A DNA stretch of 64,000 nucleotides from NCBI RefSeq assembly GCF_910592395.1, contig NC_088312.1:23319292-23383291 (forward strand). The letters are read 5' to 3'. This document shows, one piece after another, positions 1 to 12,000 of the stretch; the stretch's first letter is position 1; the number at the start of each line of letters is the position of its first letter. This stretch comes from Lineus longissimus (taxonomy: Eukaryota > Nemertea > Pilidiophora > Heteronemertea > Lineidae). The notes under the pieces are model-generated. The model ran no database searches. It worked only from the letters and a program-made list of their open reading frames with translations, and was not told the origin of the DNA. Position numbers and translations under genes: made by a program.

Positions 1-9
1 CATGCTTAC

Positions 10-86
10 TCCGGTTACAGGGTTGTTCGATCAGCCTGTCGTCCCTATTTTCCGTATAATGAGCATATCCCAATCCATTGTCGCCG
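10..86 (-). CDS. slo: Slo exon 14, tentative: RCK1-RCK2 linker
   Basis: 77 nt with a CTTCAG acceptor and a GTAAGC donor, open in the required phase. The content is hydrophilic ([12 protein letters not shown]), as expected of the poorly conserved linker. No homology can be claimed. Confidence 0.4.
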
Positions 87-3000
87 CTGAAGCCAAACCG
101 AATGGATAGATTTGATACGATGCGTGCCCTGTCGCGTAAAATCACCATACTGGTGTACCGAGTGGGGGGCGTTAACCGGATGCAACAGCCTTCAACTATT
201 GAATGGATTGCGTATCTCACCTTCTGACCTCCGTCTCGTCCTGGGCCACAAAGAAACCATCGGTATCCTGATCGATGAAGTATTCATTAGTCGGGTTGAT
301 CACCACGCTGCGGTTACCAAACTCATCTGGGGGCACGTCTATGGCCATCAGGAGCAGGTCCAGGGAGCGGTAGCAAAGCCTGGAAACAGTCGAATTGGTT
401 CAAATGTTAGTACTCGTGGCTCATGGTACTTTGTACATGGCAAGACGATCACATAAACCACTGCACAAAGAGAGAGTCAAGACTTGGAGACAAACTTATG
501 AAAGGTTGGTCTCCTTGTCTCCTTTCACAAAAGTTCTCTCGACAAATCGCGAAACCGTATACGTGTACCATTGATGACAATACACCTAATGGTATCACTT
601 GAAATATCTCCTTAGTCTGCATCACTAACAGTTCTTTGTTTTTCTGCATTGAAGGACAATTGTAGATGAACGGATTCTGTTGTACGATTTTCATTGGAGG
701 TTTCTGGTCACTTTATCAATGCACCCTAACCCAATATCTAATAATGGCGAAAGAAGCTTTCCAGAAAGACTCATGTAATCTTGTCAGGTACAACGGGCGC
801 TGCACATAGATTTCATTTCATTCCATTCGATCGACTTACTCGGCAGCCTGTTTGAATGTCAACCCATGGAATGACTGTGAGAAACGACTGGTGTACATCT
901 CGAATGCTGCACTTCTCTTGTAGTGCTCCTGCCACGTCAACGTCCTCTTGTGGCGCTAAATCCATAGGAAACAGGAGATTTTAGACATTGCACTAAAATA
1001 GTGATAGGCATGTTTAGTCATGAGCATGAACTACCACCCCGGCCTAAAAATCTCTGTGCAAATCTGCAGATGAGCTTTTATCAGCAGCTAACGAGTCAAA
1101 TACATTATTTCATCAAAGTATAGTGATGAGATATTCATACCGCAGAGGCCATAAGTCTTGGTGACAGATTACATCAAAGACCTGATGCTGGCACCTAGGA
1201 CTTCTGCATTTCTGGTCCGCCCGCGGTCTACCAGTCAACGGCGATTCTCATAAATCAGTGAGGTATTCATAAGATTCTCATTCTCAAAAGTCTCAGAGAA
1301 TGGCTGTCATAAATTGAAAATATCTTGAAACACGTTAACAGGTCATTCGTCAAGGCATGTAGTATTTCAGGGGAGCAAATGAGAATAAAATCAGATGTGT
1401 TGCATAATCATACTGGGTGAAGTGCATATTGTAAGGTCAGACCTAGTACCATGCACCATGCACTGAAAACACCAAATTCAATCGTCTCCTTTGTGTAGTA
1501 AAGTGTACCCCTGGGTGCCGTGATTATGAGTGCTGAACTAGCATAATAACGATGTCAGGTATTCATCTCGACAATATTACATTGACACTGTGACCATAGT
1601 GACGGAGTTAATTTGTGCACTCTCAAACAGTGCAGGAAGCAGACATCAGTCATTCGCTGGGCAAATCAGAAAAACTGGACCCTCTCAATATACGAGCCCT
1701 TCGGTCTGGACTGACCCAGCCCATCCACTACTTGTGACCCTAACTCCCATCACATCACCTACAAATTAATATTCTGTGTCAAGTGGTTCGACTATGGCTA
1801 TCCTATGGTGCCCTTCTAGTGTGATTCCTTTGCTATACCTTAGGTAACAAACAATGTTTCTTCGACGATTTCATGTCAACCTATGACAGAAAAATAGATT
1901 TACTATAAAATAAAGATAGTTTCTAAATTCATCTGCACACGCTGCAAAGTCATGATAAAGTCCAAAGAGTTTAAGAATGCCACTGACGGGTTCTGGTGAA
2001 GGACATGATAGAATAGCCACCTGAGAGGCAACCAAATTCGATTATATAACAGTGAACCCCGGTAACAAGACCACTCATGGCACTGTGGTTGAATGGTCGC
2101 GTTAGTGAAGTTGAAAATCCGGGGACAAAATGCGTGATTAAGTTTTCCCACAAAATTGTTGAACTTTTTCATATGTTCAACATTCTGAAAAATTTTCAAA
2201 GCCAAATATTTTTTGGGACTGATGATGTTCCTTCATTTTGAGCAGAAAAAAACAAGTGAACAAAATATTTGGACTAAGAGGTTTTTTTCATCCTTCAGAG
2301 TTGAATTACGTGTATTTCATATGTTCAAAATTCTGAAAAATTGGTCGCATTACCGGGGCGGTCGCCGACCGGGGGTGCCACTGTTCATGTTATTGTTAAG
2401 CAATAGCTAAACTAAACCTCCGTGATATTGATGAAGGTAGGGTTTTGGTTAATGAAATATATTTTGGGGTCAAGAAAGGTACGGGAAAGGTAGGGGGAAT
2501 GTAAATCATAGGAAGTTTTTATATTGACATAACATGTTATGAGTTACAAAGATTGATAGCTGTGAGATTCATGTACCATCTAGAAACTCAAAATGTTTGT
2601 TGAAGTAAATATCGTTAAGCAGTCATGCTCCTTGTTTTAACCGCTATCCGTTATGGAACAAAAACAAAAAAGACACAGAACAAAGCAGTTTAAACACAAT
2701 GTGTGAACGTGTTTCACATTGAACTTATTACCTCAGTGTCTTCTTTTAACTGGAACTAGAAGGACAGTTTTCATGAAGGTATGTACAAAAGGTTTATGAG
2801 AACTGATGGCGTGGCAACTCAAATGTCTTTGCTGAAATAGAATAGGTATGGCGTCGACGAGGAAAGACCTTGCAGTTGTTTGATGATAAGCCCGATGCAC
2901 CAGGGACACAGGTCTGTACCTAATGAATAAGGAAAGGAAGATAATTGAAAAACGACATGGAAGTCTGAACTGAGAGATAAGCCAGTGAACGACATCTTGG

Positions 3001-6000
3001 GTACCCCTGACCTTTCTCCGAGAAGGCCTGGTTGCGGATGAAGCAAATCGTTTTCGGTAATCTGGCTAGAAAGGGAATGGAATGGAACTCTTTGACATTA
3101 GAAAGTTCAATTGGTTCACTGGATTCGAATTTACTTAATACTGTCATCAGTGTCGCCATTGTCTACAATGGCTTCTCCGGGACTGATGTTGTTCTCGTAC
3201 GATCTCGCATCTTCTCGTGGGAAGAATGATGGCGTTGTCTTCACAGCCCGGTCCCACCGGAAGTTGCAAGATTGGGCGAGAACAACGTCAGTCCTGAAGA
3301 AGGCAATGTGGACAACGGTGAAACTCTAGACATCGTTAAGCCCTGGACATCTCAAGTAAATTGGAACCAAGGAAATACACTGAACATTCAAAGGCAAGAG
3401 ATAACTGGCTGGACGTCTGCAAGCATCCAGTCACCAGTATTGAGTAAATCTACTCACAAATAATAATTGTTTGGCGTTTGGCCTTTTCATCTTGAACGGA
3501 AAAAGAGGAGAAAGCAAAACTATTAATCTAAACACTTGTTACAAGAGAATTATTTTGTATCAACCTAGCTGACCTAGTATATAAGGAATGTGGAGCTCAA
3601 TTAGCTGTTGTTTAATTATGAGCACTTTCTCTTCCATTACTAACAATGATTAAAGCATACTCGGGACTGAATCTTCGTTTGGCTTGATGTAAATACACAG
3701 GATGTAAAGCGAGGATGACGCCTCCTTTCTAGGTAGGATTACTTCTACGACATAATGTTGAAGCTGTCTGTAAAAAGCTAAAATGCACAAAGCCAAACAA
3801 TTATACGTGCAGTATCTTAATGTCTGGATGAATTGGAATCAAGTAGAAATGACCATTGTAGAAATGGCCATTGTCTTGTCCAGTCGCGGAGGAGTTTGAT
3901 TATTTCACAGCACTGACCCATACACTGTGAGGCAACACCTCCATGCGGCCAATCTACGTATCAGCGCCTCAAGCACTATACATGCTGCTGTACATTCTCA
4001 ACTGGGTAATAGGTGTATGCAAAACTATTTTTGATCGAGATTTTGGTTGGTCATTTCAAACTTGATTCGTTCATGCTATGAGGTAGTGGGTCTATGCAAC
4101 TCTGGTTGGGGTGATCCTACTACTCACTTCAATATCGTCGTCCTCTTCGATTTGCTAGCGAGATATGAAGTACATAATATAGAAAATCAGAAAAGGAAAA
4201 GTCATCGCATGTGTTGCTCATTCTATAAACATGATAACCAAGGAACAGAATGAGGCAAGACTACAACTGATGATCGTTAAAACTGACTGGTCAAATATAC
4301 CCTCCCAAGTCTTGCTGAAACCAAGTACTCTGAAATATCTGTAATCATGTCAAGCATTTTGTGACTGTGCACGATTCTATCTTTCATGAGGTCACATAAC
4401 AACTGTACAACATGTCGACAAAGGCTGGGAATGAGGGACCTATAATGTTGAAGATGGTACAACCGGATGCTCCTAAGTCTGGCCCGCTAGTTATTGTGAA
4501 GAAGAAAGATGAAACGAACAGGTTCTGTACAGACTACCGAAGTTTAAACAGGGTAACATTCCATTCCAATGCATCAAGAAAGAGGACCTATAGTGTTGAC
4601 GATGGTGGGTGGGCACCAATAGACTCTCCCTATTCTCTCTCGATAATTATTGTTAAGAAGCCGGACAGAAAGAACAGGGTGTGTTGCGACTACCGTAGTT
4701 TGCATTTACAGACTTTGTGGCAGTGCTCCACGCTACAATTCTGACACGCTGAGCGAACTAGTAGAATATTCTTACAAGTCAAAGCGTGTTCTTTTTTTGA
4801 ATTGCTGGTTTAGTTTTGAGTTCAATATCAATCTAAACCATCGAATTCTAAGGATGAGCCAGAAGTAATTCGCCTTACCTTCTCTTTGTATGACGTCAGA
4901 GTGAATAGATTAGCCAACAGTGTTGAGAATCCAGGAGCAATACAGCTCTGGGCCATGAAGCCTAACTTCAGCTCAGACAAGCACACCACTTTGTCACCTC
5001 GAGATGGACTCCAGTTAGGGATGGTAAGAAGATGGCCCTGGAATGTTCAGCAAAAACTCTGCTTTCACTCTCGTCCAAACGGAGAAACAAAGTGTTGACG
5101 TATACAATTAGGATGCACAAATAGCCCCTCCACACTAAAAATATGGTGAAATTTGTCTTCCACACCGGTTCAGCAACATACAACATGCGTCACAACTTGC
5201 ATGAATTCCGAGGATGAATATTTTGTCTCTAATGGGCGAGTCGGGGATCTTAGACCGTCGCAATATAGGAATCCAGCCCCGTTTGACCTTTTTCAGATAT
5301 AGGCCATTAAAACAATGTGATTTTACTCCAGTCTTCAGATTCAAATTTGTTCTTCATGTAAGCTTATAGAGAATTGAAATGTGTACCTTATTCTGATAAT
5401 TGAGAAGCTGTACCACGACCCTGACCTCAGGGTCATAATCCTTGAGGGCGATGACCTTCATGATGGCTGACGCGTCTTCCTGTTCCGGATCTGTGCAGTG
5501 CTTGTTGCTCAGAATGAGGCAGGCAATGGCCTCCTTGATGCGGATTCGCTCCAAGTCGTTGATGTTCATTACCGTGCCTTGGAAGTAGATTACTGACAGC
5601 ATGTAATGCTTTAGAAGGGCTTCCATTTCAAGGTCTGGCTGATCACTGCAACGTGAACGTTATAAATTACTGCTCAGAAATAAAAAGAACACCACGATGA
5701 AGGTGACCATCTCCCGAGAGAACATACTTTGAAAAACTAAACGAAGAATTTAAAGACGGTTTTTATATACTAATACGTAATATGTTTTAAGTCTGAAGTT
5801 ACAGAGCTACTTACCAACCAAGGAAGATGACCTTCAAATGTTTGTCGACAACCCGATCTTTATGCAGAAAATCCTTGAGAAAAGTCTTCACTGTCTCTTT
5901 GGTGAGATGGCCACAGACCACGACAGTCCTGCAGAGAAAAAAGCAGATAAGATTTGACAGTTCAGTTTTTGCTGAAGGCCTATCACAATTGATCATTTGT

Positions 6001-9000
6001 GTCCGAAATCATCCAATGTTTGTCTACTCAAAAGTGCTGTTACAATCAGGGAAGCCACGTAGATATCGCCAGTCCGATCACAGACCAATGCTGGCTGGTA
6101 CTGGCTTTTACTGACACAGACCATCTTTTGATTTATCTATGTTCTTTCCAAACTGTTAGCTCAGGAAAAGTAGGTTTTCTGTCAACTTTGCATAGCCATT
6201 TACTTACTTCTCACCATATTGGCGCTTGTAGGATCCCTTCCATATCATCCCTTTCTTGTCAGAGATGCCCTCGACTATCTCGGGGATGCAACTGGCGAAG
6301 AAACCCTGAGGGGAAAACACAAAGTGAGAGATTGGGCGAGATGATGGTAATTTTAAAATACACGTCCAGGTATCAGTACTTTTATCTTTAACTTCATTGC
6401 TTTTCTGGTGACGATTCTATTTCTCTGCTTACTATTATGACAGCTGCATAGCTACAGAAACCGCTGATTCATTCATTGAAAGACTAAAGTTAATGACGAC
6501 AAATTTCTGCATTACTCGGGCTCAGTCACGTATTCTCTGAGCCTAATAACAACAAGATACAAGTTGAATTGGAGATACCGGTTTATACGTTTACTCTAAA
6601 TTGATAATAAACTATAGAAAGTAGTCTTTGATTCAACACACCAGCTGATTGTGGGTCATATTTGTTGAGTGTTGGTATTCAAGTAGATACACTTCAGACA
6701 GTAAGGTTTTTGAGTTAGTGACAACACTTAGTCAACACTTACCTGACAATATCTGAAAACAATAATGAGTCACCCCAGGTCCAAAAGATATGATATGCAC
6801 GTCTGTATGCACATATACGTGTACAATCTTCACAACACTCTTGTAAGATTCTCAGGATAGATCTTTACTAAGAATCTTTCTATTATCTTGTAATTAAGTA
6901 TAAACATGAACATGCATACGAAACATAAAAAGATCATATCTGAAAAGCGTATCGGGATTTTCGACCTGGATAAAGCTGAGCTACTAGGCTGGGTTAGTTG
7001 GATTAAGCTGAGCTACTAGGCTGGGTTAGTTGGATTAAGCTTATCTACTAGGCTGGGTTAGTTGGATTAAGCTGAGCTACTAGGCTGGGTTAGTTGGATT
7101 AAGCTGAGCTACTAGGCTGGGTTAGTTGGATTAAGCTGAGCTACTAGGCTGGGTTAGTTGGATTAAGCTGAGCTACTAGGCTGGGTTAGTTTCATGCAAA
7201 AACTACAAGGGGTAATGAAGGCAGAGGATACGTCAGACGTGAAGAGTTCTGATTTGAAGAACATACAATGTACTAACCTGTTAATCAAGACCAACCATCT
7301 TTTAGAATATTTACTGTCTCTTTTATGTTTATGGCAGTGCCGCAGGATCAGATGGCATTTTCTTCCAAAAAATCGATATCATACTCGTTACTGCAGAGTC
7401 ACTCTTGTTTAATGCAATTTAAAATGGCAATTTGCCTATCTTCGATTTGAAAATGACATCATGAATAAGGTATCATTTTTAGGTTTTACTTTATTACCCA
7501 GTTTTGATCACTAAGTACATATTGTGGTATGTTGTATAGTAATATACACACGTCGAAGAACTCTGATGATTATATCTACTGCTACACGACAGTGAAATAT
7601 CAGTGAACACAGAATATGAGAGCAATTTGATTCTGTTATTTCTACAGGAGCAATCAGAGGAGATAGTGATGAATCCCTTGCAATTAGAAAAGAAGAATAC
7701 TGGGTGTGTATAACTGCTATACTACACGATCTAAATGTCTCTATGAAAGTTAAGAAAACACTCTGTTTAGTTGGGAAGAGGTTACTGTAGTCCTACTAAT
7801 GCTTACCAGCGCAGTCATGATAAATATGATAGTGAATATCCTTCCCAGGGTGGTAGCGGGGGCGTAGTCCCCGTATCCCACAGTAGACATGGTGACTATC
7901 AGGAAATAGCACCACAGCATATAAGGATTGTTCGAGATGCTTCGCTTCTCAACCTCCTCGACCCAGAAGTCACCCGTTGTTTCAAACTTTAAAAGCAAAG
8001 TTTTGTCATTATCATCTAAAATGTATAACATGGCTAAGTGATTTGTATGACTACCCCAGATACGACGTGTAGACCTGTAAGAAACATACCATCATCTTCC
8101 TGAAATAAACAATTGTTACTTACCATCATCCTAACGCACGCCATGAGGACCTTAGGCCTTTTTGATGCTTTCTCTGAGTACCTCATACACAGGGAGAATG
8201 AGGAGGATTTTTGTTTTTCAATTTTTTTTTTCAATTACCTTTGATACTCTACAGACGTTCATCGTGGGTTTTTTCCTCGTCATATTCCACCGATGCCACG
8301 GGAGCAGGACATGCTATATTTAGTTTTTCAGCAAATGCCTGTGCTAAAAAAGACATCCTGCGTCCGAAAACACTGATTTTATTCAATCTTGAAAATAATG
8401 ATTTTGTCACACAATGAAACCGAAACAAGAAAATCAACGCGAATTCGGAGTCAATTGCGGCCTTGGTTAGTCCTCAAATAGGTTACGAAGTTGATAACAT
8501 GCAATCCCAGCACCGGGATATTGATGCAGACAGACGTACACTTGTTGCACAGGACAGACGACAGGAGGAATATTGGACAAGACAGAGGAAGCGATGCATC
8601 AACAATTGGCACATTATTCTGGTGAGAAGTAAGACCTCGTTATGCCAAAGGCAAACACAAGCATAGCTGCTTCCTGTCAGGCCAAACTGCCCTCCACACA
8701 AATATGCAAGATTTCTAATTGAGGAGAGAAATTTAATGATACACATTCGTAGGAAGGTCTGGGCCAGCTTTCTGTTCGGAAATGATTTTTTCTGGACAGT
8801 GTTAAAAGTTTAACAGAATGATGTACCAATTGTGTAAAGGAACGTGAAAGACATTTCCCTCTCCGCAGAGAGTGATTTAACAACCGAAAGCATAAAATGC
8901 CATGCTCCCGGTAAATGTCTTACCAATGCAGTCATTATGAAAATGACCACAAATATGCGGCCGGGAGTAGTTTGGGCACTGTAGTCCCCATAGCCAACTG

Positions 9001-12000
9001 TGGACATGGTCACCATCAGGAAATACACCCAGATCCAATAGGGTTCTTTCTGGATATCGGGGTTCGTCGAATCCCAGAAGTTGCCGATACTTTCCAACTA
9101 AAATAGGAGGAATGACTTAGGAAATGACTGGGCCAATAGATAGGGAGACTCTCATCGGTTCAATTGCACACGGCGCAGAGCTATTCGCCTGTGCATTCTG
9201 GAGTCAGGCTAAACACAATGGGGAGAAGACTAAACGTTTTAATGACATATACATGCAATATAAGGAATGATTAACTATTTCCTAAACACATGATCGAAAT
9301 GAATACACTAGGTTAACGATTTTCAAAAAGGAAATACTTTTGCAATTCAAAAACCTACAACAACATGAGTGGGTGTGACAATGCGAACAGTATAACATAT
9401 TTGATTCAATTCGACAAGTGCAAAACACCTCAATTAGTTAGTTACAGTACAAGTACTCTTCGTGTGAATGTATATTTATATCAGAAAAGGTTACAATATC
9501 AGATACAAGACAATATTCAGACCTTCTCATGTTGACAGATCTTTACTTAATTTAGTACAAACTTGAGTAGTGACACTTCAGGTTGAATGCCTCGTTCCTC
9601 TTGACCTGGAAGCTTCAGTAAACGGGGTAGAATGTTAGGTTATCAAAGTTTAGAGTGCCTACCTTTCACATTTATGTTGAAGTGCAATACAACCTTTCAC
9701 TAAAAACAAACTCATAATCGATGAACAAAAGATCATGCTAGATGTTAAACATTTGCTGTACTTTTGACTCAAGATTATATCATATCATTAATGATATAAC
9801 ATAGATATCAGCTTACATATCAGGTATCATGAATGATGTGATATGATGGTATGAAAAAATGATAAATTTAAAGGTAGCCGATGAAAATATTACAATTAAT
9901 CACTCGTATACTAATTTGCTTTGATGAGGGCACATTTGGTCCGTGAGGTTTGATAGACAAACGCAAAGTTCGCTCAACAAAACTTGATCTCCTTCAGTAC
10001 ATTTTCATTTATTGTAGCGTTAGGGTGGCCAACGTTACTATACGCCGATTCACCAGCTAAGGTTGATACTGCAAGCACCGGACAGAAATTTCGTGGCAAA
10101 AATAACCAAAGATATGAAAAACTACAAGCAATTATGAAAGAAAGAAAATTTGCCCATGTCACATCACGAATTACACTTGATGTTATTATTTGTTTAATAA
10201 GGAACCAAGAAAGAAAGAATATCTAGGCCAGGAATTTGGATCGCCTTTCAACACACTGAGAAACAAGTCAGTATAGCGATCTCACACGCTAAAGGACTGT
10301 TTTTAAACTGTGTTTAACACTTTTAAAGCATATAAGGCTTCCCAGCAGTACGGTGTGACCCAATCTGATGCAAAGGTTAGTATGGTCAATAGGACAAACC
10401 TAATCATTGAACTTGTCCGTCCTGATGCATATTCCATTAGCCAAAAGAGGAATCCTCACTTCCCAAATCACTCAAAATGGAAAAATGACGACCTTGTTAT
10501 GGCCTGCGATAATGGATTCCGCGCTTTTAAAGGTTGTGGTTTTGAGGGGGCGTATTATGAACTCACCAAATGCATGACCCCTGCGCCAGCGAGCCAGATA
10601 GCCATAAAGAGCGAGAGAAGCTGGGCCAGTCGGATGGAGGTCTTGCTTCGGATGATGTTCCAAGCTTGCAGCATATTGGACAGGCCGATTAGACCAAAGG
10701 CCCTCAAGAAACGCAGGCCTGCAAAACAAAACATCATACTCTACTTGAAGCAGTTAATGAAAAGGTTACTTTTAAAGACCAACATTGGGTGATATTCGTT
10801 ACAGATGAGCAATTATTTCTTCCTCTGGAAAGAAAAGTCAAGAGTGATGGTGCTTTGGTTAACTGTTCACTATCCTGGTTTTTCACACATTCGCCATGTT
10901 AACCCAGCCGAATCCAACAACTGAACCTACCCAGCCAGTTCCTCTGGTGACCATGGTTTTCACACATTCGCCATGTTAACCCAGCCGAATCCAACAACTG
11001 AACCTACCCAGCCAGTTCCTCTGGTGACCATGGTTTTCACACATTCGCCATGTTAACCCAGCCGAATCCAACAACTGAACCTACCCAGCCAGTTCCTCTG
11101 GTGACCATGGTTTTCACACATTCGCCATGTTAACCCAGCCGAATCCAACAACTGAACCTACCCAGCCAGTTCCTCTGGTGACCATGGTTTTCACACATTC
11201 GCCATGTTAACCCAGCCGAATCCAATACTGAACCTACCCAGCCAGTTCCTCTGGTGACCATGGTTTTCACACATTCGCCATGTTAACCCAGCCGAATCCA
11301 ACAACTGAACCTACCCAGCCAGTTCCTCTGGTGACAATGGTTTTCACACATTCGCCATGTTAACTCAGCCGAATCCAATACTGAACCTACCCAGCCAGTT
11401 CCTCTGGTGACCATGGTTTTCACACATTCGCCATGTTAACCCAGCCAAATCCAACAACTGAACCTACCCAGCCAGTTCCTCTGGTGACCATGGTTTTCAC
11501 ACATTCGCCATGTTAACCCAGCCGAATCCAACAACTGAACCTACCCAGCCAGTTCCTCTGGTGACCATGGTTTTCACACATTCGCCATGTTAACCCAGCC
11601 GAATCCAACAACTGAACCTACCCAGCCAGTTCCTCTGGTGACCATGGTTTTCACACATTCGCCATGTTAACCCAGCCGAATCCAACAACTGAACCTACCC
11701 AGCCAGTTCCTCTGGTGACCATGGTTTTCACACATTCGCCATGTTAACCCAGCCGAATCCAACAACTGAACCTACCCAGCCAGTTCCTCTGGATGACCAT
11801 GGCTACAATCATTGGAGGGACGGTGAAGTGGTCGATCAGAGAGAGGATGCTCACCCAGGCCAGCAGCTTGTCACGGTTACCGATAAACTGGAAATGACCA
11901 AGAGAATGAAATGATTAGGGATAAATGGATACATCTTACCAACGAATGTGCCTTCATTGAAAAGTTGACCCTAGGCACCACCATTCTGGCAAGCATTTGA

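Noticed and set aside
112-456. 114-residue plus-strand ORF
   Set aside because: It is the antisense of Slo exon 13, which has clear BK homology on the minus strand.
6306-7806. A possible third pore exon
   Set aside because: I looked for further TVGYGD-coding text on the minus strand in this interval and around 9100-10560 and found none.
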